A stretch of DNA of 64,000 nt, taken from Calvatia gigantea (taxonomy: Eukaryota; Basidiomycota; Agaricomycetes; Agaricales; Lycoperdaceae). Below are positions 46,779-57,072 of this stretch, piece after piece. Position 1 is the first letter of the stretch; every line of letters starts with the position of its first letter. The translations under genes and the position numbers were made by a program. The DNA lies in contig JACAAK010000002.1 in the NCBI GenBank assembly GCA_025093985.1, forward strand, positions 2,976,001 through 3,040,000. The letters run 5' to 3'. Under the pieces are notes generated by a model, which saw only the letters and a program-made list of their open reading frames with translations, made no database searches and was not told the origin of the DNA.

Positions 46779-49700
46779 ATGGAGCTGTTGCTCTGCTGCC
46801 AGTGCCACACCAAACCAGCGAGAAAGAAATATTCATTACCCCGGCTTTTCTCGTATCTCGCTTTGATTTCCGCAGCAGCTACATTATCAACCCTTCTGCC
46901 TACACCTTGGTCACTCGTTAACCACCCGTTCTCGCGTTCAGTTCGACCCAAGCACTTGGCGGATCCCGCCTCCGAATGGCAGGACAACATTTGGCCTATT
47001 CGAGAGCAAACGCCATGGGATATCTCAACGGATTACCCGTATCCTCGGTCCTTGGAATATGATGTCACAGAAGGCACCTGGCTGCGACTGGATGTTCACC
47101 CAGTTTCCGGTGACATCATCTTCGATATGCTTGGCGATATCTATTGTCTTCCAGGTCACGAAGCTTTAAAGGTTCACGATGGAGGAGAAAGGGTTAGGGC
47201 GCGACCGGTCCTCCTCGGCGTCCCTTATGACTCGGACCCGCATTTCTCTCCAGAGGGCGACCGTTTTGTGTTCAGGAGTGATGCTGGATTAGGAGTCGAG
47301 AATATTTGGGTCGCAGAGTGGAAGGGTTGCAACGCGATGGATATACGCGCCATGGATATGAATAGCGATGAACTGAAAAGAGCCTTACGCTTGAAGGCGC
47401 AGGAGGACGAGCTGATGAAGAAAGGCGTTCGTGAGACGGAAGAAAGGAAGTACAACCGACTGGTAAGAGAGGGCCGTGCCGGAGGTACGTCTGTTTTTCA
47501 GGGGAATTCCAGCTGTACAGTAACTTACTCCTCGTCTATAGCCCATAGAGTCACCAATGAAACATATAGGTGGATATCCGACGCAAGATTCCACCCAACA
47601 GGTTCCAAAGTGATTACTACAAAGTGGTACACATCCGCTCGTTCACTGGGTGCTGGTGAAGGCTGGGAATATGAGGTTCCTACATTGGAGAACATGCATC
47701 ACCATCAAAAACCTATTGCAGCTGGTAGCGGCTCCCGCGTTCTTGGTCGCTCCCTTCCTCGCGGTTGGACAGTTGATGACTATGAGAACCAACAAATTGG
47801 TCCAGAGCAAATCATTTGGAATAGCGAGGATACCATCATTTTCTCAAAAAATGTTCGCGATCCAGATACTTTTGACTACAGCAAGGGTGAGCATAAAGAA
47901 CAAAACCCTCCCCTGCACACCCTGACCCTCACCTCAGATGTCCACAATGGCATATATTCTATCTTCCAGAAGAATTTAAAGACTGGCGAAACCGAAACCT
48001 TAGTGAGCGCTTTTCCAGGTGGCGCCAGCAGACCAACGCTATCGCGAGACCGCCGTACACTTGCTTTCGTTCGCCGGGTCCGGGATAAAGAAGCACTGGT
48101 CCTTAAGTATGTCTCTCATGTGTTGTTATCACCAGTTTCTTAGCAACCTTGGACAGGGATCTTCAAACAGGCACACTGCATCATGTGTGGCACGGTTTGA
48201 ATTATGACTTGACAACTATATCTGCACCAATGGGTACTTACCCCTCCTTTGCATTCACCCCTTCGGACAACGCGGTTATAATATGGGCATCTGGTCAGAT
48301 CCATCAAGTTCCCCTCAAGACCAATCATTTTGGAGAAAAAATCGCGGCCGACGAAAGTCCTTCACCCATACCCTTCACAGCCCACATCGAAATCAGCCTC
48401 GCTAAAACTCTTCGTGGCGGCGTTGACGTTCTTAACCAAGAAACAGCAAAGACTCAACGCATCCGTGCTTTCAAGAACCTTCGTGTAGACTCAAACGGAG
48501 AGCGGGCTGTGTTTGAAGGTGGTGGAGTGACATACATTCATGAGATTCGATCCCAACAAACTCGCCGAATCCCTGTCGCGGACAAGAATGCACCGCATTA
48601 TTCGCCTAGTTTTGTGCACGGGAGGAAAGACCTTATTATTCACGCCCATTGGTCGGACACCGGGTTCACGTCGTTCGAGTTGGCCGACCTCGACACTGGT
48701 GCTTCACACCGAGTTGAGGGTCTTCCCCTGGGGAGATACTTCTCGCCTGTCATCTGCGAATCCCCTGGGTCGTTGAGACATCTCTGCATTTATCAAGTCA
48801 GCTGGAAGCTATCTCACTGGCGACATCGTTGCTACCGCAAACCCCGGCCTCTACATTGCGGATCTCGATTTGCCTTCGAGCGATGAGGCAAAGGTTATTC
48901 TCCGAAACATTCGGTTCCTCAGGTCCAATGTTGACCCGGACAACCGTCTCGAGATGAGGTTTGTTGAGGGCGCCAATAAACTCCTTATTCAACAATCTCG
49001 CAATGCTTTCACCATCGACTTGAAGGGGGGTCCTGATGAGAAGGGAGACTACAAGCAAGATACAATCGCTTCCGGGCGCATGTCAACCGAGCTAACAGTA
49101 TCCCCTACAGAAGAGGGAGGAGTTTCAGAGTGGACCTCTTTCGTTGACTTTTTCCACGGTTTTTGTTGCCCCAGGAGGTGCTGCGGGTGAGGGGGGCGTT
49201 TGGTCAAAACCCGGCAACGCAACGAAGGGATTGGCAAGGTTGAGCTTAGATGGTGGACACGATGTTACGTGGAGTAGGGATGGAAAGAAGGTGTTTTGGT
49301 TCCTTGGTATCTACCCCATCTTCGAACGACTAGCCGAGACTCGTTGCGCTAATTTTGACCAGGTCCATTCTTGCATTCACTGGAGGTATCCAAACTACAA
49401 GCTTGTTCCTCCGAAATACAACAGGATGCCCTGAAACTTTGGTATCTCCTGCGTGAAAAATCTCGTAGAATATCAGGAAGTCTTTGTTGAGCACGCCACG
49501 GACATTGCGCGACTCAAGCAAGAAGCGGCCTCACTGAGAGGTATTCACAAAGAATGGCTGAATATTAGGGACGAGTCTGACGTGTTGGTCATCACCAATG
49601 CAACAATCCTCACAATGACTACGGGGAACGTGGAAGATGATTTGATAGAAAAGGGCGTTCTCGTTACTCGTGGCGGTGTCATTGAATCTGTGGGTCCGGC

Positions 49701-51214
49701 TTCAAGTAATATTCGCATTCCTGCCCACGCGCAAACAGTCGATGCTCAAGGAGGTTAGCCCTTGCGCTTATACGTTAATATCTTTGACTGAGTGCCCGTG
49801 CAGGATTCATTATTCCCGGTTTCATTGATGTTCATGCCCATTGGGATGGTTTCGGCGACAGATATCCTGCCAAATCTTGGGAGATGGAAGCTTTCCTTGC
49901 CTACGGTGTTACCACCTTACACAAGTAAGCGTGCAATTCGTCTCTCCTGTATACCCCGCCCTAACGCACTTGTGGCCAGCCCGAGTGCAGACAACGTCAA
50001 TGGATTTGTTGAACGTAGTCGCGTCGAACGTGGACAGCTCATCGGTCCTCGCATTTATACTGTCGGTGACATCGTCTATGGCGCCGCATTATACGGAGTT
50101 CATCAAGATGTTACGACTCAAAGTGAAGCGGACTCTGCACTCTTGAGGATCAAAGCGGAAGGCGGACCTGCAAGCATCTCGTATAAGAATTACAATATCC
50201 CTTCTAGGTCGGATCCTTCCGGCAGCACCAATGGCCTGTTAACTAACCTGCCATTAATAGGGCTTCGCGTCAGAGATTATTGCTTACTGCGACCAATATG
50301 TCTATGCTTTGCGTCCCAGAGGGTGGCATGAACTACGATTGGGATTTAACGTACATCATTGATGGTCAGCGCGAGCCATTTAGTGGGCTGTTAGGATCTT
50401 TAACTTCCATTTCACACAGGAATGACAACCGTCGAGCACGCACTTCCTGTGCCCACTCTATATGACGATGTCCTCACGCTCTTTGCATCAAGTGGCACAG
50501 GTTATACTCCAACACATATCGTCAATTACGGCGGTGCTTTTGGTGAACAACTTGTATGGGCTGTCCATGATGTCCCCAACGATCCAAAGTAATCATTTGC
50601 ATTTTCAATCTCCAACCATATATTCATTTCTCCCAGGTTGCGAAGGTTTACGAGACACGACATTTTGGAAGGCGTCACAGAATCTACTTCAAGGCCTCTA
50701 AATTGTGTGCCACTCCTCACTTAATCGCTGACCCTGTCTAATCTTTGTTGAAGCATTCGCCTTGTTCAATACATCGATCTCCTGCGGCTAAAATGACCGG
50801 GAAAGGTTTGTTGGTCCATATTGGTGCCCACGGCGAACCTCCCATCGGTTTGAATTACCACGCTGAAATGTGGTTCGCCAAGCAAGGGGGCCTGAGCAAC
50901 TATGAGGTAAACAAATCCAGCCTCGCTCCTCCTGTCCCCTACTTACAGAAAAGTACCAGGTTATCCGTGCCGCCACTTCATCTGGAGCCCGAACGCTCGG
51001 CATGTTCCCATCCTTAGGTTCGCTGTCTGAAGGGAAACTAGCTGACTACCTCATCTATCCACCTGGAGTCGATCTCCTAAATGAAGATATCAGTCAAACT
51101 CTAGAATTGACTCATGTTGCGCGCGGGGGCCGATTATGGAATGCCTCTACGATGGAAGAAATTTGGCCTGTTAAAGGCAGGAAGCAAGAGATGCCGCCTT
51201 TCAATGCCGAGTGA
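46779..51214 (+). CDS. amidohydrolase with N-terminal TolB-like beta-propeller, frame broken at several points
   Basis: A hydrophobic signal-anchor (LPRLFSYLALISAAATLSTL) follows MELLLCCQ. PD40/TolB-type propeller strands come next: DYPYPRSLEYDVTEGTWLRL, DSDPHFSPEGDRFVFRSDAG, SDARFHPTGSKVITTKWY, GGASRPTLSRDRRTLAFVRR and SLDGGHDVTWSRDGKKVFW. An amidohydrolase domain follows, with LVITNATILTM, the metal site IIPGFIDVHAHWDGFGDRYP, MTTVEHALPVPT, VHIGAHGEPPIGLNYHAEM and GSLSEGKLADYLIYPPG. One-base shifts are needed near 48780, 49158, 49435 and 50786. All other joints are ordinary introns. An alternative ATG at 46757 is out of frame. Probably a secreted or vacuolar hydrolase; substrate unknown. Confidence 0.82.
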
Positions 51215-51476
51215 AGCGGAAGGCTAGAATGCCCGTAAGTGTTCCCAATTTTCGCAGAGATGTATGATCTATGTTGAATATGATGGACTGCACCGATGTT
51301 GTGTTTAAGATGATGCTGGTATATCACTTTTATTCGGACCAAAGATTAATGGAACATTTTCATGTGATTCCAAACCCCTCCCGAAGCCTAGTCAAGAGAC
51401 CACATCTTACTAATTCGTGTCCACCACAACCCACCTTAGTTCTTGGATTCCAATTCGAAGCCCAGGTAAATCCCGA

Positions 51477-51484
51477 TATATAAA
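51477..51484 (+). promoter_or_regulatory. TATA box of MIF copy 1
   Basis: TATATAAA lies 83 bp before the ATG of the first MIF copy. The same box stands in the second copy at the matching place, in a block shared by both promoters, which supports a working promoter. Confidence 0.65.
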
Positions 51485-51566
51485 GACATGCCCTTGTTCG
51501 ACGCCAATACCCCACCCACCATATAACCGCACCGATAACGTCACTTGAAAACTAAACCTTGACAAA

Positions 51567-52173
51567 ATGCCGTCTCTTAGCCTTAAAACCAACGTCAAAG
51601 TACATCTTAACCTGGCTGTGCTCACTTACTGTCAGTGACTGACCATGATGGTTAGATTGCCGATCCCAAGGCATTTTCTCTGGAATTCTCCTAAGGTATG
51701 TTTAGTTTGACATGGCTTTACCTTCCTGCGATGCTGACCCACAATCGCTCAGTTCGGAGCTGAAGTACTCGGAAAGTCGGAGGGATACATCACTGTCGAC
51801 TTATACTTACAACGAGACGATGACATTCGCGGGCACCCATGATCCCGCCTTTACTCTCACTAGTCGTGCGTCCACCCTTCGTGAGATGTCCAGAGATAGA
51901 TAATCACTGGCATCCTGCATGACGATTTTAGATCAGCTTGGGTAACCTTGCCCCCCACCAAACCGAGAAGTACAGTGTAAAGATCTCTGAGTGGTTGAAA
52001 CAGAAGGTTGGTCTCAGCAACGATCGTGGATATATCGTATTCCAAGACCCTGGGAATGCCAACATCGGGTATGTGCCTCGAATATCTCGATAGGAATTGT
52101 GGGGTGAATGACACCTCTGGCAATCCTCAGATTCAAGGGAACGACTTTCGCAACGATCTTTGGCCCGAACTAA
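51567..52173 (+). pseudogene. MIF/tautomerase-family gene copy 1, frame disrupted
   Basis: The macrophage migration inhibitory factor fold is clear: MPSLSLKTNVK (with the N-terminal catalytic Pro2), IADPKAFSLEFS, FGAEVLGKSEGYITV, YTYNETMTFAGTHDPAF, NLAPHQTEKYSVKISEWLKQ, DRGYIVFQDPGNANIGFKGT and TFATIFGPN. Exons 1 and 2 are 51567-51599 and 51656-51695. An extra T in exon 2 (51692) makes TTC TCC TAA, a stop not present in copy 2. An extra T near 51801 and an extra G at 51863 shift the frame again. Three gains add up to one codon, but the stop remains. It is either a pseudogene or affected by sequence errors. Confidence 0.75.
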
Positions 52174-53107
52174 ATGCAATCCACTCTTCCTATCCTCCCT
52201 CACCATGCGAAATTATTAGTATGAAGAGAATTTTATTTCGTGTATTTTATGTGTAGGAAAAGAATTGAATAGTTATGAAATCAGAATGTACCGCGGCCCG
52301 GAGGCCAGTGGGAATATCTAAGGTCCCCTCATTCTCTGCCCACCTAGTTAGGCTGGAAAAAAGAGCCATTCCTACGGCCGAGCTAGCCTCGAATTTAACG
52401 GATTCCCCGTAGTATGGTTAAAGTACGGTTAACACACACGAAATTGGCCGAGTTCACTGTCTTACCATGGCACCTGATCATAACTCGCCCCTACAACGCA
52501 ATGCTCCAGGGGAACCTCGTTGCCACCACACAACGTGGATCAGCTGTTTCATAAAAGTGACCAGACTTCTAATCCGGCTCGCACATCCTCAGTGGGCATG
52601 TCTGCCCTACTTTCCCCAATGTTCTCTTAATGATGAGCTCATGTATTTCCATGAAATCACTGCAACCTGTTTGATCCAGTCAAAGCTGCCTACCGTACAT
52701 ATCCAGTACGGTGCAAATTTTATGATGAAATACCTTGTCAACAGCAAAGAATGTAAATATATTAAGCCCAGAGCTAGTATCACGGCCCCGCCCTTCTACA
52801 AAGAAAGACACAGGGGTATTCTGGGCAGATACTGGTTTGATTCCAATAGGCACTGATGTATGATAAGCTGCCGGTATATACACAACTGCCCTCATTAAAT
52901 CAAACCAGGGGGGCACAGTGGTCTTCACAGTGGTGAAGAAATCTTCTCTCAATATTTCCTTCATATCTCCTTACCAAATTGACTTTTAATCATTGTATCC
53001 TTTAATTCTGTAGTGCTAAGTGCTCTTAGTCAATAACAAAGGACTGTCAGTTGATAGACATATATGTTAAAAAGATATGAGGAAAATGGTGCTGGGAATA
53101 GGGCAAG
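52174..53107. other. spacer between the two duplicated units
   Basis: The first ~100 bp are the 3' flank shared with copy 2. The rest has no recognised gene. Minus-strand frame 52680-52964 starts with ATG and encodes 94 residues, but shows no family resemblance, so I do not call it. Confidence 0.45.
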
Positions 53108-53213
53108 CATTAAAGGTACTATCAACTCATGTTGCATGCGGGGAGGCAATTATGGAACGCCTCTACGATAGAAGAAACTTGGATTGGTAAAGGTAGAAAG
53201 CAAGACGTGCCAC
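53108..53213 (+). pseudogene. relic of the amidohydrolase 3' coding end
   Basis: Matches the last exon of the upstream amidohydrolase over about 100 bp: THVARGGRLWNASTMEEIW there, a similar THVACGEAIMER-like but shifted reading here. Conserved DNA includes ATTATGGAA, GCCTCTACGAT and GAAGCAAGA. The rest of the gene is absent, so this is the left edge of the duplicated segment. Confidence 0.7.
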
Positions 53214-53809
53214 CCGTAGGTGGATTGGGTACGCAGGGGGGTCAACAACAAGAGGTGACATGAATTTTATTCGGTAAGAGACAACAAGCATATGATAAAG
53301 AGAAAGGAAGAAAAAGCCCAACAATCAAAGAAGTCGTGGTTTTTGTGTCTACGAAGGAGAAACAAATCATTAGACAAAATTCTACTGCGAGACGGACGGA
53401 GTGCCAGGGTGAAACCGAGGGGTCAATAAAATCAGAAAAGTATCCCCCATGAATGGGAATCCCCAACAGGAAACGTCTCTTCCTATAGCGGTAAATCAGT
53501 GAGCTCCTTCCGTCTATCTTCGCGCCGAATAAGCTCTTCTACGCGTCATCCTCGTGCAGCCATTTCCATACCCCTACACGCCGTTCGGTGATGCCGAGTA
53601 AGGCGGAAGGCCAACGTGCGCCGTAGTGTTTTCGTATTTTGGGGGTATGCAGTGATGATCTGTTTCGACTGTCATGGACTGCACCGACTCTATAGCATTT
53701 TCATCTCCCTGCCCCCCGGCCAGCCAAGATACCGCATCTTACTAACTCGCGGCCACCACAACCCATCCCAGTACTCGGATCAGTGGTCCGAAGCTCAGAC
53801 AAATCCCGG

Positions 53810-53817
53810 TATATAAA
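53810..53817 (+). promoter_or_regulatory. TATA box of MIF copy 2
   Basis: TATATAAA at 72 bp before the second MIF ATG, inside a conserved stretch (AAATCCCG before the box) shared with copy 1. Confidence 0.65.
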
Positions 53818-53888
53818 GGCGTGCCCTGTTCTGAAGTCAACACCTCATTACCCCAGCTCCAACCGACTTGAAAACTAATTTTGACAAA

Positions 53889-54484
53889 ATGCCGTCTCTT
53901 AGTCTTATGACAAACGTCAAAGTACATCTTATTCGACTATTTCACTGGCCATCGGTAACTGATGCATGAGCTAGGTTGCCGATCCCAAGGCATTTTCTCT
54001 AGAATTCTCCAAGGTATGTCTGTTTTAGCATTGTCCCGCCTTCCTGTGATGCCAACCCACAACCGCCCAGTTTGGGGCAGAAGTGCTCGGAAAGCCGGAG
54101 GAGATTATCACTGTCAACTATACTTACAACGAGACGATGACGTTTGCAGGGCACCTATGATCCCGCCTTTACTCTCACTATCGTGCGTCCACCCCCGTGA
54201 GATGCCTTGAGATAGATAACCATTGGCGTTTGCCCGGCGAACCTAGATCAGTAATCTTGCCCCGCACCAAACTGAGAGGTACAGTGCGGCGATTTCTGAG
54301 TGGTTGAAAGAGAAAGTTGGTCTCGACAGCGGTCGTGGATATATCTTATTCTATGATCCTGGGAATGCCGCCAACATTGGGTATGTGCCTCGAATGTCTG
54401 GATAGAATCATGAGGTTAATGATATCTCGGACAACTCTCAGATTCAAGGGAACCACTTTGTCCACAATCTTTGGCTCGAACTGA
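53889..54484 (+). CDS. MIF/tautomerase-family protein, copy 2, one frameshift
   Basis: Same five-exon layout as copy 1. MPSLSLMTNVK keeps Pro2, the catalytic base of tautomerases. Next come VADPKAFSLEFSK, FGAEVLGKPEEIITVNYTYN and ETMTFAG. The run GGG at 54149-54151 is one base too long; ignoring it gives TYDPAFTLTI. Later exons: ISNLAPHQTERYSAAISEWL, GRGYILFYDPGNAANIG, FKGTTLSTIFGSN and TGA at 54482-54484. Relative to copy 1 it lacks two residues (6 nt) after IS. It looks functional apart from the one-base shift. Fungal MIF proteins have tautomerase activity in other species, and a physiological role here is unknown. Confidence 0.75.
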
Positions 54485-54646
54485 GTACAATGTGTTCTTT
54501 CTATTCTCCTTCACCATACGAAGTTGTCATACGGAGAGTGTTTTATTTCGTGTATTGATGTGTAGGGAAAGACAATTGAAAGTTATGAAATGAGATACTA
54601 CAGGAATGGTGGACTTGTCAAAAAATCCCGTCCATCAGATCAGCTG

Positions 54647-56158
54647 TCATTCAGCTCTTCGTTCCCAATGTTGGAGATGCTGAGCGCTAAACTCCAAAGC
54701 CCCTAAATTTTGCCAGCTCCTCTCGCTGCCACCGCTGGACCACCCGTTCTCCGACGGAGGGCTTCCCGTCGAACCATCAGACTCGCTTTCCATGTCTGAA
54801 TCACTATCAGCCCATGGATCATCATATTCTGCATCCATATGTGACACAAAACCCTCATTCTGGATGGGGGACATTGGGCGTGATGAGAACGCTGAACTTG
54901 GAAGAGAAATCGACGTCATGGACGGAGAAGGAGGGACCAAGTCCGGCATGGGGTTGGATAAATCCAGCGTAGGTATAACCAGGGAGGAGGTGGGCTCTAC
55001 ATGCCGCGAAGACTTTATGCCGGTGGGCTCAAGTTCAGCTGGGTCCACAGCAGAGGAAAACTCTGACATGTCGTCCACATCATCAAATCTAACCTCTTCC
55101 AAAGCGCACCACCCTGTCCCGCTTTCACCAATCACGGCTCTAACCTCTTTCTCCGTCCAGCCAATGAATTCGATCTTGACGACCGTACATAAAGCAGCCT
55201 CACTGGTTCCTTGGCCATAAGCAGAGCACCTGACACCCTTGGCCCACACCTCGGCTCTGTCCAGATGGTCGAATAATATTTCGACTCGACGGCGGTGAGT
55301 TTGGTGATGGACGTGGTGCTGAGCAAAGTATGATAGAGGGGGGAGTAAACTGGGAGAGTCACCCGGGAGGGCTGCTTCAGCCGGGAGAGGTACCCGGGAG
55401 GAAGGTGTGGCAGCAAAAGGCACAAACAGATAGGTAGTGACGGGTGCAACGGTGTCGTGGAAGTACTGTTCAATCTCGTCCGAGGGATTCCCCTGAGGGG
55501 CGGTCTGAATATTGGTATTTTTGGGCTTGAGCATCTCCTTGCCCTTACCTCGAAGGGAAGCTTTCTTTCCCCGTTTCGTCCGCGGTCGTTTGATGTGACC
55601 CTTCCGAAGGTCAAGGTCGGCCTCATACAGAGCTCGACAGGCAACAGGAACATTGTTGGCAAGGTTTTCGAAAATGGGACGTGCAGTTGAGAAATTTCTC
55701 GCGGTGCCTAAGCCAACGTTGGTGGCAACGTGGACACCTGGCGAGGGAGGACGAGGCAGAAAGATGTTGCGTGGTCCCGAGGACAGGGCAGTCCTGGCAT
55801 GGAGGGAGAGCCCCGACTTGATAGTGGGAGCAAACCCAGAGTGTAGGGATCGAGCTGCGCCAGGGCCTCCGTTATGGATATGGGTGGGCACCCGTATTCC
55901 GGGTGCAGTGAGATGATTGAAGATGCGAGCGACGAAGTTTCTGGATTGAGTGAAGAGTTTATTGGGGGGAGAACGTGCTGGTTTGGGTGGGTGGGGACCG
56001 AATCCGTGAACAGGCGGGGCAGTGGTCGAGATATGCCGAAGCTGGGTAGTACCATTGCCCCTCATTTGGAGGGCTGATTGACCCGGTCCATGCCCACCAT
56101 GATGAGCGACAGCATTGGCAGCCTTGCGCACAGTTGTACGCGCGACTGCAAATACCAT
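54647..56158 (-). CDS. hypothetical 503-residue protein, single exon
   Basis: Uninterrupted frame from ATG at 56156-56158 to the stop at 54647. The N-terminus (MVFAVARTTVRKAANAV) is basic and hydroxylated with no acidic residue, resembling a mitochondrial presequence. A His/Pro/Gly-rich stretch follows, then a basic patch (RPRTKRGKKASLRGKGKE). A folded-looking middle (DTVAPVTTYLFVPFAATPSS, RRVEILFDHLDRAEVWAKGV, TVVKIEFIGWTEKEVRAVIG) comes before a long Ser/Asp-rich tail (DDPWADSDSDMESESDGSTG). No known domain is recognised. The absence of introns over 1.5 kb is unusual among the neighbours. Confidence 0.72.
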   Translation of the reverse strand: MVFAVARTTVRKAANAVAHHGGHGPGQSALQMRGNGTTQLRHISTTAPPVHGFGPHPPKPARSPPNKLFTQSRNFVARIFNHLTAPGIRVPTHIHNGGPGAARSLHSGFAPTIKSGLSLHARTALSSGPRNIFLPRPPSPGVHVATNVGLGTARNFSTARPIFENLANNVPVACRALYEADLDLRKGHIKRPRTKRGKKASLRGKGKEMLKPKNTNIQTAPQGNPSDEIEQYFHDTVAPVTTYLFVPFAATPSSRVPLPAEAALPGDSPSLLPPLSYFAQHHVHHQTHRRRVEILFDHLDRAEVWAKGVRCSAYGQGTSEAALCTVVKIEFIGWTEKEVRAVIGESGTGWCALEEVRFDDVDDMSEFSSAVDPAELEPTGIKSSRHVEPTSSLVIPTLDLSNPMPDLVPPSPSMTSISLPSSAFSSRPMSPIQNEGFVSHMDAEYDDPWADSDSDMESESDGSTGSPPSENGWSSGGSERSWQNLGALEFSAQHLQHWERRAE

Positions 56159-57072
56159 CTTGATGGTATGTGGACAGCTGCTTGTTGTAAAACCAGAAGT
56201 AGCTGGAGATGTGGATGGGAGGGTGTTGTGGTGGTTAAGATTGAAGAGGCCGGGGATGTGACCAAGGCTAATATGAGCCACTTCCAAATCGGGAGGCCGA
56301 CGTCTTGCGTATTCCAAATGCCGTGGTGGCTATGCATTTTGTTTGGTGGCTGTGCACTGTTAAAGTCAAGAAGTCGGTTGTGACAGTGTCTGAGTGGGCC
56401 AAAAGATGTCAAGAGGAGCAGCGAGATCGCCTGGACAATAATCGAGCCGTGGGCCCACGCAATCTATATACCACAACTTCAAGCACAAATGCGGAGGCAT
56501 CGGTGCAATGCACGGTCCAGGTTGGACCAAAGAGCTTCAGGGAAGTAGGAGGTGGCGCACCTTGGCGCACCCGTGACATGCCCACCGTTCAAGATGGTGC
56601 ATTGAACACTTCTGCACCAATGAGCAACGTGGAGTTGACTGTCAGCAATTTCCGAATCCACAGGTGAAAAAGCACAGGGGAAGTTTGTCCCACTGAGACG
56701 GTGTTCTGCTTCAAATCAATCATTGTTCAAATCCATTGGATCCATCAACTTGCCTATTGCTGCGCAGGAAAGCTCCATAAATGACAGCTGGCGGGCAGCC
56801 CTAAAGCTTGAAGTCAGACTTCTACGAAGTAGTCATGAATAGGCAGCCAACGATAGTCTGCCGCCACTCCAGCTGGGCCAAAGATCGGAGGCAGTCTCAC
56901 GGACACAGCGTGGGTTACTGCGCGAGCGATTGACGATATTATCAAACCGTCCTATTTCTCCTGCCTCTGTACTGGGATATTATGCGCGTAATCATATATA
57001 TCGACCCAAAAACGACTCATACATTGTACATCAGTTTTAACTTAAGTCGCCCACTCTGGAATACCACAGAGA
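56159..57072. other. spacer between the 503-residue gene and TauD copy A
   Basis: About 910 bp with promoter sequence of the minus-strand gene on its left and the 3' flank of the dioxygenase on its right. Frames are short and lack homology. Confidence 0.45.

Larger units (their letters stand above)
51096..54560 (+). repeat. tandem segmental duplication: amidohydrolase 3' end plus MIF gene
   Basis: Segment 51096-52270 resembles 53108-54560. Similarity begins in the last ~110 bp of the amidohydrolase coding region. It continues through its 3' flank (GGACTGCACCGA shared at 51284 and 53672), a TATATAAA promoter and all exons and introns of the MIF gene, then fades after the MIF stop. Copy 2 carries about 380 bp (53214-53592) with no match in copy 1. 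Both copies are diverged, so the event is not recent. Confidence 0.8.

Noticed and set aside
52467..52964. 129-codon plus and 94-codon minus frames between the duplicated units
   Set aside because: No domain, no splice support and no family resemblance; the composition looks random.
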